From JANQQC01 sp965262255 (GTDB lineage: Bacteria > Pseudomonadota > Alphaproteobacteria > Caulobacterales > Hyphomonadaceae), in assembly GCA_965262255.1 (NCBI GenBank), contig OZ253505.1, positions 496,001 through 560,000 on the forward strand: a stretch of 64,000 nucleotides of DNA, read 5' to 3'. Position 1 is the first letter of the stretch, and each line of letters opens with the position of its first letter. The notes beneath the pieces are model-generated. The model worked only from the letters and a program-made list of their open reading frames with translations, was not told the DNA's origin and searched no databases. Of the stretch, positions 7,189-17,864 are shown piece after piece. Made by a program: the position numbers and the translations under genes.

Positions 7189-10100
7189 ATGACCTTTTCA
7201 GTTGCTGATCCCCAGATTGGTCGAGATTCAAATGTCGAATTTTCACCCGATCATTCTGTTGGTGGTAGAATTTCTCGTTTTGCTGGCCAGATTCTAAGCT
7301 TCGCCCCTTGTATGACTCGTTCGTTGAAAGTTTCAGTTTCGTCTTTAGCTCTTGGTTCAGTGGCTTCAACTATCCTGATGGGGGGGGTAGCCTACTCGCA
7401 GGGGTGTACGGCGACTACTAACACGGCTACAACAACGACAACTGTAAGTTGTACACAATCTAGCATTTCCGCAAGTATAACTTATACTGCTTTTGGTTCT
7501 TTAGACTTTAATTTGGGTTCTTCAACTTCTGTAACAGTCTCAGCCGGAACATCTTCAGTATTTATTATTGCTGGTGCATCATCTGGAAGCTTAACTTTCA
7601 CTCAGGCAGCGAATGGTCAAAATATTGAAGCTGCTTCAAATGTGCCATCTGCTATCGTATTGGCTAATATTTATGGTTTAACCAATTACGTTGACGCAGG
7701 AAATTCTCCGATCACGATATCGGTTACTGGTAATATCTCGGTAACAAGTTCCGCCAGCTATGCCGTGAGAGCAGCACGAACGGCCTCCCCACCTATAGGC
7801 AGTAACCCAACCCTAGCCACCAACATCACGATTAGCACGGCGAATATCACGGCAGGCGGCGGAGGGATTTGGACGAGGAGTAAGGGCAACGTATCGATCA
7901 CGGCTGGAAACATCACCGCATCTGGAAAGCATGGAATTTCAGTCAATAACGATGAGGCCAACACGAGTTCGGTAACTGTTTCATCGGTAATAAACATTAA
8001 TGTCAGTTCTATTTCGGTTTCAAACAATACTTCGAGGGCCATTCTATTTACTGTCAAAGATGCCACGATATCTGCAAACGTTGGGCGGATCGATCACACC
8101 GGTTCAGGTTCAAACGCTCAGGGGGTTGTAGTTGAAAGTACCGGTAGAGGTAATAATCCGATCACTGTTTCAGTAGGTTCCGCGTCAGTTCGTGAGACAT
8201 TGTTTTCGATAGCTACATTTTTAGGTAACCGAAGTGTTACTTTCACGTCAACGGGGACTGTAACAGCTAAGCAAATTGCCAATGTTAGAACTAATGGTGA
8301 CATTAACGTCAGAGTAAATTCTTTCAGTGCGCGAACGGAGGGAACGGGATCAACGCCAATTTCCCTTACTGGTAAAAATGTAACAGTAAGCACTTCGGGG
8401 ACTATTAACGCCCGTTCACTGGCAGTTTTCGTAAATCACTCGGGCAATGCAACGATCTCGGCTACAGGAGATATGACGGGAACACATGCGTTTGGAACAA
8501 TTCAAACCGATCAAATTACCAGTTCCACAACGACAAGAGTCGTTACGATAACAACGACGGGGGATATAAGTAATACCAATACCGGGGCCTTAGGAGTCAT
8601 CCGATCAAAAGGAAATCTCGGTGGGCGTGTAACTGTGTCGACAAAGAACGTAACGAGCAGTGGTTACTATGCAATTAATATCAACTCGAACAACGGCCCC
8701 GTCAGCATAACCACGGCGGGAGCGGTAAAGGCAACGGGGTCTTCAACAAGCAAAGACATCGCGGCAATAAAAATAGACAATAAAAATACGTCGTCAACGG
8801 CCTCTCCAACGGCTACGGTCATCCTGAATAGCGGTTCCGTCATAGGAACAACCGGTAAGGGAGCGATAGTCGTTACCAAGAACCAAGCTGCCGCACGAAT
8901 CGCCACGACTGTTACCGTCAACTCTGGCGCAAGTATGGTCGGCTTTGTCAAACTCGGAGAAGGCAACGACGAAATAAAGTTCAATGGTGGAAGTTATACG
9001 TTGGGCGCATCTCAGAAAATAGATGGCGGGAGTCATACGAACGATAACGATGTTCTAAACTTTAATTCCGGAACATGGACAGTAACAGCCACCAATTTCA
9101 CCAATTGGGAAACTCTAAAAATAAGCTCCAGTGGAACTGCTAAGTTCCTTGGTAAAGGAACGGGTAGCGGTCAGGATTTGGGATTTGATAGTGTTGTCGT
9201 TGATGGCGTTCTGTCTCTTCAAGACGGAACTGTTGGCGACCATCTCGATATAGCGGGAAATCTCTCAGGTAGCGGCGTGATCCACGTTGATGTCAATTTC
9301 GTTACCAAAACTTCCGACCGAGTTGTCCTTTCGGGAACGGTAACTGGGAATATCAAGGTTAGATTAAATGATGTAACACCGAGCGGATCAGCGCATGTGG
9401 TTGATTCGAAAATTCGGATAATTTCATTAAACGGAACGGGACAGAACACGTCGGCATTTGCGTTAGAGAATTCATCTTTCACCGCGGGCGGCTACAAGTA
9501 TACCGTGACGGTAACGTCTAGTCAGTATATCGAACTACAGTCTTCCCCTGCTATTCTGCGGTGTATTGAATCCGACTCGAATGTAGGCGTTTATAATTGT
9601 TCGGGAACGATTTCGGCTTCAGAAAATATAATCAAAACCGGCACGACAAATATCGTCGCGACGCTAGATGATTCAGCGACAATAAATGTTTCTTCAGCGG
9701 TTGCATTTTCCATGTCTGGCGCGAATGGAATAACTTTCACGCAGGAGACAGGTGGTAGGGCTCTCGTGGGTGGTGCGAACACAAGAGGAATAGTCCATGC
9801 TACAACGACAGGTAATGGCAACGTATCCATAACAACGGTGGGAGCGGTAAGTTTTGCCGGTTCCGGAACCGCGATCAAAGCGGAATCGACGGGTACGGGT
9901 AATGTTTCAGTTTCTGCTGGTAACGTTACGGCAAGTCATGCCTCCGGCAATGCGATACATGTTCAGGGGGCCGGAGCAAGTCTTTCTGTCAGCGCTAACT
10001 CGGTTTCGGCGGGTCTTAATGCTATTTTTGCAAAACTTACGAGCGACACTGGCAATGTAACAATCAATACCTCAGGAACCATCACAGCGTCGAGTGGAAA

Positions 10101-13100
10101 AGGAATCTACGCGTACAGTAAAAGCGGTAACATAACGATCAGTACAACCTCTTCAGTAGTTGGGCAAAACTTTGGAATTGATGCACGAGCGAGCGGTGCA
10201 GGCAATATAAGCATTTCTGTTTCCGGAAATGTTTCTGCCACTTTCGCGATTTCCACGGTCACAAACGGCGGATCCGCGACAATCAAAATCCATAGCGGCA
10301 CGATTAGTGGAAGTTTTAGATCTATCTATAACGACGAAGGCGACTCGAATGTTATCCTTTACTCGGGAACCGTAATTTCAGGAAATATTACTCTCAATGC
10401 TGGCGCTGATACGCTTACTATCAGCGGTGCAACAAGAGATAGTAGTGCAATATTCAGTGGAGGAACAAATACTGGCACCACTCCCGAAAACGATACGATT
10501 GTGTTTAATGCGGGTTCAACAGCTTGGGACGCGACAAAGTTCATTCTCTGGGAAAACATAACTGTCGGCGCTTCTGGCACTTTAACTTTTGACAACAACA
10601 CAATCCTAACAGGTATAGCCTTAACCTTAGATGGAACGGCTTCCTTAAAAGATGACGCAACGGGTGATGCGTTAAACGTAGGCGGGAATTTGAGCGGTCC
10701 AACGGCCACAACCGGCGGGATTTTCTACATTGATGTTAATTTCCAATCCGGAGCAACCGATACAATTACCGTCGGTGGGAATGTCACTGGTCAGCATGTT
10801 ATCAAAGTAAACAATGTGACTCCTGCCAATGCTACGACGGTTACGACAAGTCCGATTGCAGTTTTTATCGTCTCCGGAACAGTTACTGAATCGGCGATAT
10901 CAATAGAAAGCGGTCCAGTCGGAATTAGTGGACGAATTTTTCAACTTTCCTTCAATTCCACCAGCAAATCTTATTCCATCATAACCCGTCCTGGGGCTAC
11001 AGAATGCGCTGAATCAACAACAGTGACCGGTCAATTCACTTGTGATGGAACAATAAGTGCCTCAGAGTATATGGTTGCATTCTCCAACAACAACGTCACA
11101 ACAACTTTAGATAACTCAGCGACGGTAAATGTTCAGTCGGGCCTAGCATTCTATTTGTCGGGAAGAGGTAACTTATCGTTTACGCAGGAGGCTAGCGGAA
11201 ATCAGATATCTGGTTCGGGATCGGCAACCGGCTTGATTCATGCTAACACAATTGCCAATGGCAATATCGCGATAACGCTTACCAATACGGCCACACTAGC
11301 GTCAAGTGGCACAGCCATCAAAGCGACAACCACAGGAACAGGTAATGTAACGATTTCTACCGCTGATGTTACTGCCAATCATACTTCAGGAACGGCTATT
11401 GAAGCTTCTGCGAATGGGGGAAATATATCGATTACAACCGCTACAATAGTTGGCGGCAAAGCCGGAGTCGTTGCCAAAAACATGGGAACGACAGGATCTG
11501 TTTCGGTTGCCGTTACTCAAACAATCTCAAGTAGTAGCGGAGCCGGGATTGATGCTTATAGTAAAGGTAGTGGCACTCTTGCGATTTCTGCAACAGGAAA
11601 CATTTCGGCTGACACCTACGGTATCAAAGTATCCGCGGCAACTGATGGAGCAATCTCGGTCGTAGCCTCTGGGTCTATAGCGGGAGAAGAGAAAGACGGT
11701 GTTTATGTGAAGCAAAGTAATAGCACCGGTACTATCTCGATCGAAGTCATGTCCGTTACCGGAGGAGAGGATGGAATTGATGCACGTAACACTGGTAGCG
11801 GAGGTGGGAATATAACGATCACAACAAAAGGAGCGGTTACGGGAAGCGCCCATGGCATAACTGTCACCCATAAAGGTGATCAAGCCGGCACGGTGTCTGT
11901 AACAACGTCTGCAGCCGTTACGGGCAATAGCGGCCATGCTATCTATGCCTACAGCAAGAACGGTTCAGTAGCAGTCAGCACCTCGGGAACGATAACAGGA
12001 AGTGTTGACGGACTTAACGTGGTAAACAAACATTCGGGGGCAAGTAGCGCGACGGTCTTGGTCTCTGGAGATGTAACAGGAACGAATGGCAATGGAATCT
12101 CTCTATACAAAAACAGTCAAGGCAACCTTGCTTTAACAGCGACAGGTGATGTATCTGGTAAAGATTATGGGATCATTGCTACCAATAAAACCTCAGGAAA
12201 TCTTACGATTAACGTTATAGGAGAGGTATCTAACCAGTCGGGATCGGCTAAAGACGGGATAAGAGCCGTCGGTGAAGGCACAGGAAACATAGCCGTCACG
12301 ACAACTGTCGTCACAGGTGATGACGAAGGCATTGAAATAAGGGGGCTAGGTACAGGCACATTAGCCGCGACTCTGAATGGAGCCGTCACAGGGAGCGGTT
12401 CAGGCGATACTGATGCCGGAATACTGATCTACAATAAGTCCGGAGCAGGCGCTGTTAATGTGTCTATCGGAAGTTCTGGAACTGTACAAGGCAGTAATGG
12501 AATCCTTATTGATAATCAAAGCAGTGCCAATACAACCGTAAACGTCTCAGGGGCAGTTACCGGACGTTCCGAGGATGGAATTGATGTCACTGCACAAAGT
12601 GGTTCTATATCGATCGTTGTTGGCGCGAACGTAACGGGAGCTAGCGGAAAAGCAGGGATAGACACTCATACTGACGGAGGTACAACCAACGTTACTCTCA
12701 ATAGTGGAACAGTCACAGCGACCAGTGGAACGGCCATTCGAAACGATGAAGGAAATTCCAACATTACCGTAAATTCGGGTGCAACGATTGGAGCGAATAT
12801 AGCGTTAGGCGGCGGTGTTGATGTCCTGACATTATCCGGAGGGTCTCTTGCCGCGAGTGTAACACTAGACGGAGGAACCGATGACGGAACCGATACGTCG
12901 GTTGATGTTATTAACTTTGCATCGGGAACAACAAATCTTACCGGTGTCACATTAAGCAATTGGGAGAGAGTAAACGTTCGTTCTGGAAGCACGATTGCAT
13001 TTGATGGAACAAATAGTTTAAGCGCGACGCAGTTTGATGTTGCTGGAACGATATCTTTGAGAGACGGTACGCCTGGTGATGAGTTAGAGTTGACCGGAAC

Positions 13101-16100
13101 ACTTTCCGGAACAGGCATACTCTCGATTGATGCGAATTTTGCTACGGGAAGCGTTGATACTTTTTCTGTTAGCGGAAACTTGTCGGGGACAATAACTGTC
13201 GAAATCAACGACGTAACTCCGTCGAACAATACCAACAGAACGGAAAATCCAATCACAGTCGTTTCTGTTACAGGGACAGCAAGTGCGAACTCCGTAAGTC
13301 TGGGTTTAGGTAAAACCATTCGTTCAGCGAACTATTTATACACGTTGAGTTTTAATGCTTCAGCTAAGACGTATGTTCTGACAGGAGAGGTGGGTACCAC
13401 CTATTGCGATATCTCTGCCGGCGGCCTCAATTACTCCTGCTCGGGTGCAATTGATGCACAAGAGAATCTTATAGCGTCCGGGGATAATGACGTTACGGCA
13501 ACTTTGAATCGCTCGGCGACCGTGAATGTTTCAGAGTTAACGGCCTTTGCTCTTTCAGGACGAAAAAATATAACGTTCACTCAAGATGCAAGCGGAAATA
13601 CATTGAATGCAACAGGTTCTGCTATCGGAGTCATTCACTCCAACACCTCAGGATCTGGAAATACAACAATAACGCTAACCGGAACAGCAACGTTACAAGG
13701 TTCAGGGGCAGCGATCCAAGCTGTGTCTACGGGAAGCGGAAATGTTTCTCTTTCAGTGAGCGATGTTACCGCCGCTCATACTAGGGCAACAGCAATAGTA
13801 GCTAAAGGAAACGGGTCAAGCGTATCCGTTCGAGCAGGAGCCACTAATGGAGGGAGTGGAGCGATCGTCGCAGAAAACTCAAGCACGGGAACAGTTTCCG
13901 TTACAACAACCGGCGAAGTAACGACTAGCGGTAGCACTGCTATTAAGGTTATGAGTTCGGGTAACGTTGATATAAATACTGGCTCAAGTGTGACGGCAAG
14001 CGATGCTTCTGGAACTGCGATCATGGCAACAGGGAACGGCTCAAGTGTCAACGTTCGAGCCGCCGCTCTATCGGCTGGTAGTGAGGGTATTGTCGCTGTC
14101 AACTCTAGTACCGGCACGGTGTCAGTCAGGACGACGGGTGCTGTGAGTAGTAGTGGAAGTACCGCTATAAAAGCCATGAGTTCAGGGAGTGTGTCCGTCA
14201 ACGCCGGTGCCACCATTACCGCTAGTGATGCTTCGGGAACAGCAATCATGGCAATGGGAAGCGGGACTAGTGTCTCGGTTCAAGCAAGAGCGATCTCGGC
14301 TGGACAAGAGGCAATCCACGCTGTCAATGCGAGTACAGGAACAATCACAGTTACAACATCTGGTGTGTTGATTAGCCGAGGGGCAAGTGCCATTCGAGTT
14401 ATGGGTTCTGGAAACGTAACTGTGAACACTTCCGGAAATGTCACCGGTAACCATAATGGAATTCATGCACAAGTTGCTAGTTTAACATTCACAAACATTC
14501 AAATTTCGTCTAATGCGACAGTGATCGGTCAAACTCTAGCCGGTATACATGCGAGCAATGGTGGAAGAGGGTCTACTAGGATTTCTGCAAATAGCGTCAC
14601 AGGTCAGACCAATGGAATTTTAGCGATGCATACGGGAACGGGTGATATTTCCGTGAACACGACGGGAACTATCATTGGAACTACAGAGTATGGGGTCAAC
14701 GTTACAAGCGACAGAAATGTTTCCAATATAAATGTAACAGCAAGAGGGTCAGTCAGTGGAGCGAAGGGTGGTATACGCGTTTCCCATAGTGGGAACGGAA
14801 CAGTTTCTGTCAATACTGGCGGTGCAATATCAAGTTCCGCTGACGGAAACCATGCCATTTCAGTTGACCATACAGGAACAGGAAATATCTCCGTCGTAGT
14901 ATCCGATGCCGTTACAGGCGGTGTGAACGGAGCCGGAATTTACACAAAAACGAGAAGTGGTTCTACGACAATCGTTCTCAATAGCGGAGCGGTGATTAGC
15001 TCACAAGGAGGAACAGCAATCACAGATGGAAATAGTGATACCGCGATTACCTTAAATCAAGGAGCGACAATATCAGGCATAATTGAGTTAGGAGGCGGAA
15101 CCGACTCGCTTAGGATATCTGGAGGAAGGTTAAGAGCAGCTAGGCTTGATGGCGGTGAAGATCAAGGAACGGATCGTTCCGTTGACGTATTGACCTTTGC
15201 TTCGGGGAGTAGTTCTCTAAACACTAGTCGTTTCATCAACTGGGAGCGAATTAGTTTTGCATCCGGTTCAACTGTATCGGTTAATGGATCGATAACGGTT
15301 GATACTAATGAAGTGGACTTAAAAGGCACGTTGTCAATGCAGGACAACCAACCTGATGACTCGTTTGTCGTGAATGGAAACTTAGTTGGTGGGGGAACGC
15401 TCAGTATTGACGTGAACTTTGCCTCTGGCCGGTCAGATTCAATTACTGTTTCCGGTAATGCAACAGGTACGACGACAATAGCCATCGCTGATATTACACC
15501 TGATAATGCAACTGCACGTGCGAACTCGATTACGATCGCAACAGTTAATGGCGACTCGAACGACTCTACCTTTGCATTGGCAGGCAATGATCAATTTTTA
15601 TCGGCCGGTTATCTGTACCGATTGAATTTTGATAGTGCCAGTAATTCCTATCAGATTAACGGAACATCGATTGTCGGCTCTTTATTATTGTCTACGCCAA
15701 TTGCCCTCTTTGATGGGTTCGCCAGAGCTCCGAGTATGTACCAACGTCTCGGTGTAGTTGATCGACAAAAACTTGCAGGAGACTCCCAACCCAGATTCTG
15801 GATGAGGACAAACAGTAGAAGTAACGAGTACAATAAATCGAACGTTACAAATGCGTCGTATGACAATACGACGCTAGGATTTCAAGTTGGTGCTGACTTG
15901 AATTTATTTGAGGATGATAACGGAGTTTGGACGATCGGAGTCAATGTCTCTAGCCATAACGTAGAATCGACGATCAATCTCGAAACGATTTCCGGTACTC
16001 TTGAAGCATCTGGCTTTGGTATTGGAGGTACTGCGACTTGGTTCGGAAAGGCGGGCCACTTCGCCGATGTGCAGTTACAAGTTAATCGGATAACGACAAA

Positions 16101-16590
16101 TCTAGATACGAGTATCCTACCGGATTTAGTGGATGCCGACGCATCAACAGCGATTTATCTAAGTACTGAGTTTGGCTATCTCGTCGCAAGTTTAGACAAT
16201 ATTGATATCTATGCTCAAACGCAACTATCGTGGGGACATGTCGGATTAGGTAACATCGAGACCACCGCTGGAGACTTTAATCTTCACATGGAAGACGGCT
16301 TTACTGTTCGCGCTGGAATCCACGCAGAGTATAAACAAGACACAGTCAGTTGGTATGCAACAGGAAACCTCATCGCCGACACGCCCGATCAATGGTTTAC
16401 ACGGGTGGGCAATGAGACTTTCTTGGATAAAACGAGTGCAATGCTAGCAGAGATAAAGGCCGGGATTTCCTCCCAAGTTGCTGACAATACCTCCCTCTTT
16501 GCCCAAGCCAACTTCAGCACGTCCATCGATGGAAGAGACAACTCTAGGAACTCGAGTGGAATCTCTGCAGGACTGAAACTGTCTTGGTGA
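7189..16590 (+). CDS. Giant type Va autotransporter adhesin
   Basis: 3133 residues. A long N-terminal extension (1-41) precedes a signal peptide (about 42-71, MTRSLKVSVSSLALGSV...GGVAYSQ). AGGA nine bases before the ATG at 7189 supports the long start. The passenger is rich in Gly, Ser, Thr, Asn and Val, with GNVTVNTSG-type rungs typical of right-handed beta-helix adhesins. It forms four large modules, each opened by a Cys pair (Cys73/88, 792/804, 1273/1285, 2073/2084) and closed by a D-x-NF-(A/Q)SG ... NDVTP segment. Residues about 2850-3133 form the outer-membrane beta-barrel (RFWMRTNSRSNEY start, terminal LKLSW ending in an aromatic residue). The function is probably surface adhesion or biofilm formation. 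No protease triad is evident. Confidence 0.92.
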   Translation: MTFSVADPQIGRDSNVEFSPDHSVGGRISRFAGQILSFAPCMTRSLKVSVSSLALGSVASTILMGGVAYSQGCTATTNTATTTTTVSCTQSSISASITYTAFGSLDFNLGSSTSVTVSAGTSSVFIIAGASSGSLTFTQAANGQNIEAASNVPSAIVLANIYGLTNYVDAGNSPITISVTGNISVTSSASYAVRAARTASPPIGSNPTLATNITISTANITAGGGGIWTRSKGNVSITAGNITASGKHGISVNNDEANTSSVTVSSVININVSSISVSNNTSRAILFTVKDATISANVGRIDHTGSGSNAQGVVVESTGRGNNPITVSVGSASVRETLFSIATFLGNRSVTFTSTGTVTAKQIANVRTNGDINVRVNSFSARTEGTGSTPISLTGKNVTVSTSGTINARSLAVFVNHSGNATISATGDMTGTHAFGTIQTDQITSSTTTRVVTITTTGDISNTNTGALGVIRSKGNLGGRVTVSTKNVTSSGYYAININSNNGPVSITTAGAVKATGSSTSKDIAAIKIDNKNTSSTASPTATVILNSGSVIGTTGKGAIVVTKNQAAARIATTVTVNSGASMVGFVKLGEGNDEIKFNGGSYTLGASQKIDGGSHTNDNDVLNFNSGTWTVTATNFTNWETLKISSSGTAKFLGKGTGSGQDLGFDSVVVDGVLSLQDGTVGDHLDIAGNLSGSGVIHVDVNFVTKTSDRVVLSGTVTGNIKVRLNDVTPSGSAHVVDSKIRIISLNGTGQNTSAFALENSSFTAGGYKYTVTVTSSQYIELQSSPAILRCIESDSNVGVYNCSGTISASENIIKTGTTNIVATLDDSATINVSSAVAFSMSGANGITFTQETGGRALVGGANTRGIVHATTTGNGNVSITTVGAVSFAGSGTAIKAESTGTGNVSVSAGNVTASHASGNAIHVQGAGASLSVSANSVSAGLNAIFAKLTSDTGNVTINTSGTITASSGKGIYAYSKSGNITISTTSSVVGQNFGIDARASGAGNISISVSGNVSATFAISTVTNGGSATIKIHSGTISGSFRSIYNDEGDSNVILYSGTVISGNITLNAGADTLTISGATRDSSAIFSGGTNTGTTPENDTIVFNAGSTAWDATKFILWENITVGASGTLTFDNNTILTGIALTLDGTASLKDDATGDALNVGGNLSGPTATTGGIFYIDVNFQSGATDTITVGGNVTGQHVIKVNNVTPANATTVTTSPIAVFIVSGTVTESAISIESGPVGISGRIFQLSFNSTSKSYSIITRPGATECAESTTVTGQFTCDGTISASEYMVAFSNNNVTTTLDNSATVNVQSGLAFYLSGRGNLSFTQEASGNQISGSGSATGLIHANTIANGNIAITLTNTATLASSGTAIKATTTGTGNVTISTADVTANHTSGTAIEASANGGNISITTATIVGGKAGVVAKNMGTTGSVSVAVTQTISSSSGAGIDAYSKGSGTLAISATGNISADTYGIKVSAATDGAISVVASGSIAGEEKDGVYVKQSNSTGTISIEVMSVTGGEDGIDARNTGSGGGNITITTKGAVTGSAHGITVTHKGDQAGTVSVTTSAAVTGNSGHAIYAYSKNGSVAVSTSGTITGSVDGLNVVNKHSGASSATVLVSGDVTGTNGNGISLYKNSQGNLALTATGDVSGKDYGIIATNKTSGNLTINVIGEVSNQSGSAKDGIRAVGEGTGNIAVTTTVVTGDDEGIEIRGLGTGTLAATLNGAVTGSGSGDTDAGILIYNKSGAGAVNVSIGSSGTVQGSNGILIDNQSSANTTVNVSGAVTGRSEDGIDVTAQSGSISIVVGANVTGASGKAGIDTHTDGGTTNVTLNSGTVTATSGTAIRNDEGNSNITVNSGATIGANIALGGGVDVLTLSGGSLAASVTLDGGTDDGTDTSVDVINFASGTTNLTGVTLSNWERVNVRSGSTIAFDGTNSLSATQFDVAGTISLRDGTPGDELELTGTLSGTGILSIDANFATGSVDTFSVSGNLSGTITVEINDVTPSNNTNRTENPITVVSVTGTASANSVSLGLGKTIRSANYLYTLSFNASAKTYVLTGEVGTTYCDISAGGLNYSCSGAIDAQENLIASGDNDVTATLNRSATVNVSELTAFALSGRKNITFTQDASGNTLNATGSAIGVIHSNTSGSGNTTITLTGTATLQGSGAAIQAVSTGSGNVSLSVSDVTAAHTRATAIVAKGNGSSVSVRAGATNGGSGAIVAENSSTGTVSVTTTGEVTTSGSTAIKVMSSGNVDINTGSSVTASDASGTAIMATGNGSSVNVRAAALSAGSEGIVAVNSSTGTVSVRTTGAVSSSGSTAIKAMSSGSVSVNAGATITASDASGTAIMAMGSGTSVSVQARAISAGQEAIHAVNASTGTITVTTSGVLISRGASAIRVMGSGNVTVNTSGNVTGNHNGIHAQVASLTFTNIQISSNATVIGQTLAGIHASNGGRGSTRISANSVTGQTNGILAMHTGTGDISVNTTGTIIGTTEYGVNVTSDRNVSNINVTARGSVSGAKGGIRVSHSGNGTVSVNTGGAISSSADGNHAISVDHTGTGNISVVVSDAVTGGVNGAGIYTKTRSGSTTIVLNSGAVISSQGGTAITDGNSDTAITLNQGATISGIIELGGGTDSLRISGGRLRAARLDGGEDQGTDRSVDVLTFASGSSSLNTSRFINWERISFASGSTVSVNGSITVDTNEVDLKGTLSMQDNQPDDSFVVNGNLVGGGTLSIDVNFASGRSDSITVSGNATGTTTIAIADITPDNATARANSITIATVNGDSNDSTFALAGNDQFLSAGYLYRLNFDSASNSYQINGTSIVGSLLLSTPIALFDGFARAPSMYQRLGVVDRQKLAGDSQPRFWMRTNSRSNEYNKSNVTNASYDNTTLGFQVGADLNLFEDDNGVWTIGVNVSSHNVESTINLETISGTLEASGFGIGGTATWFGKAGHFADVQLQVNRITTNLDTSILPDLVDADASTAIYLSTEFGYLVASLDNIDIYAQTQLSWGHVGLGNIETTAGDFNLHMEDGFTVRAGIHAEYKQDTVSWYATGNLIADTPDQWFTRVGNETFLDKTSAMLAEIKAGISSQVADNTSLFAQANFSTSIDGRDNSRNSSGISAGLKLSW
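7380..7387 (+). repeat. G8 homopolymer inside signal-peptide codons
   Basis: The codons ATG-GGG-GGG-GTA (residues 64-67 of the autotransporter) create eight G in a row. Gain or loss of one G would shift the frame just before the signal cleavage site. Confidence 0.9.
13813..14460 (+). repeat. 225-bp tandem repeat within the autotransporter gene
   Basis: A 75-residue unit begins at 13813, 14038 and 14263 with G(S/T)SV-V-(A), and includes NSSTGTVSV, GSTAIK-MSSG and ASDASGTAIMA. The first two copies are complete and the third is diverged and partial. It is a recent in-frame internal duplication of beta-helix rungs. Confidence 0.85.
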
Positions 16591-16751
16591 AATTGATAGC
16601 GGTGGGAGTTATATCTGCAAGATCAGGAGGAATCGATCATCAGGTAAGCAATAGATTTGAAAAACATTTCCGCGAATTCATTAGTTTGTGTCGCAAATTT
16701 CTTCAAAGTTTGGGAAGATATAAGTTTAAACGCTCAAGAAATAACCTTCGA

Positions 16752-17180
16752 TTAGATTTCTTCTGGGTTTAAGTCACCTAAACGGCATACCTCTTTCCAC
16801 TCTTGCTCCGTAACGGGTTGCACCGATAATCTGCTATGTCTGACAAGTGCCATCTCTGCCAACTTTGTGTTAGCCTTAATTTCTGAAAGTTTGACTGGCT
16901 TAGGTATGTCACAGATTGCTTTGATGTCCACACAGTCCCATCGATCATCTTCTGTCGTCGAATCCTGATGAGACTCTTTGCAAACTTCTACAACGCCCAC
17001 AATTTCTAGTCCCTCATTAGAGTGATAGAAAAACCCCTTGTCGCCAAGTTTCATCTCCCGCATGTTATTGCGAGCTTGATAATTTCGAATCCCATCCCAC
17101 TCTTCGCCCGCATCACCCTTAGCCTTCTGTTGATCCCATGACCATTTGAAGGGTTCAGATTTAAATAGCCAGTACCTCAT
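16752..17180 (-). CDS. EVE domain protein
   Basis: 142 residues, the normal length of a stand-alone EVE (thymocyte nuclear protein 1-like, former DUF55) protein. Family features are the opening RYWLFKSEP, WDGIRNYQARN, LGDKGFFYHSNEG and a C-terminal VRHSRLSVQPV. EVE is a PUA-like fold that binds modified bases; its role in most bacteria is not known. AGGAG lies 8 bases before the ATG. It is in the same direction as the methyltransferase downstream at 17241-17864 is upstream of; the two are separated by about 60 bp and may not share a promoter. Confidence 0.9.
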   Translation of the reverse strand: MRYWLFKSEPFKWSWDQQKAKGDAGEEWDGIRNYQARNNMREMKLGDKGFFYHSNEGLEIVGVVEVCKESHQDSTTEDDRWDCVDIKAICDIPKPVKLSEIKANTKLAEMALVRHSRLSVQPVTEQEWKEVCRLGDLNPEEI

Positions 17181-17240
17181 AAAACGTCTCCTACTTCTAT
17201 AACAGATTGCTCTTCATTCTTGTGCTATGATACTGAACAA

Positions 17241-17864
17241 CTAGCTAACTCGTGCTTCACCCCAAGTCACATATCCAGCGATTTTCGGAGTAGACGGTAA
17301 GTACATTTTCTCCCACTCAATTGTTCCGATTCCAGATTCTTTGAGCATTTCAATAGTATCCCGAGTAAGGTGGCAGCCAGCCGCAATTGGCTTCCATATC
17401 GGCTCAATTCGTCTTTGCCATTTCGATACGTCTTGGTCAGGTGCAAGGCCGTGTTCCGAAAACAAAACTCTACCATCGGGTTTCAAAACTCTCCGAACTT
17501 CCATAAGGGCTTTACGCCAATCCGGTATCGTACACAGAACGAAGGTTACTATAACCGTATCTATACTATTGTCATCAATTTGCAGATCACACGCATCGCC
17601 CTTAGCAATCTCCGAATCTATATTTCCAAGCTGGTCTTTAACTTTTCGAGCACGTTTTAACATCCCGTCTGACGGCTCAATAGCCACCAAAGATTCGACA
17701 AGTTTCGCATCGTAAAAGGGAAAATTCGTACCACTTCCACATCCCACCTCTAAGACCCGTCCCGACGCTTTGGGAACAACCTTTCCTCTTTGTTTCATTA
17801 TCGGCTTGGTTGAGCAAGCACACGAAATCAATGACGGTGCTACATAACGTTCCCATAATCCCAT
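17241..17864 (-). CDS. Class I SAM-dependent methyltransferase
   Basis: 207 residues from the ATG at 17864, which has GGAG nine bases upstream; a GTG three codons earlier is in frame. Motif I is LEVGCGSGTNFPFY, followed by VAIEPSDGML (motif II), GDACDLQIDDNSIDTV (motif III), VRRVLKPDGRVLFSEHG (post III) and a C-terminal MYLPSTPKIAGYVTWGEA. The MGLWERYVAPSLI start and the final segment resemble METTL7/PhoN-like small lipid-type methyltransferases. The substrate cannot be read from the sequence. Confidence 0.85.
   Translation of the reverse strand: MGLWERYVAPSLISCACSTKPIMKQRGKVVPKASGRVLEVGCGSGTNFPFYDAKLVESLVAIEPSDGMLKRARKVKDQLGNIDSEIAKGDACDLQIDDNSIDTVIVTFVLCTIPDWRKALMEVRRVLKPDGRVLFSEHGLAPDQDVSKWQRRIEPIWKPIAAGCHLTRDTIEMLKESGIGTIEWEKMYLPSTPKIAGYVTWGEARVS

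Noticed and set aside
16584..16772. 62-codon frame after the autotransporter gene
   Set aside because: No recognisable features, and its end overlaps the EVE gene on the opposite strand.
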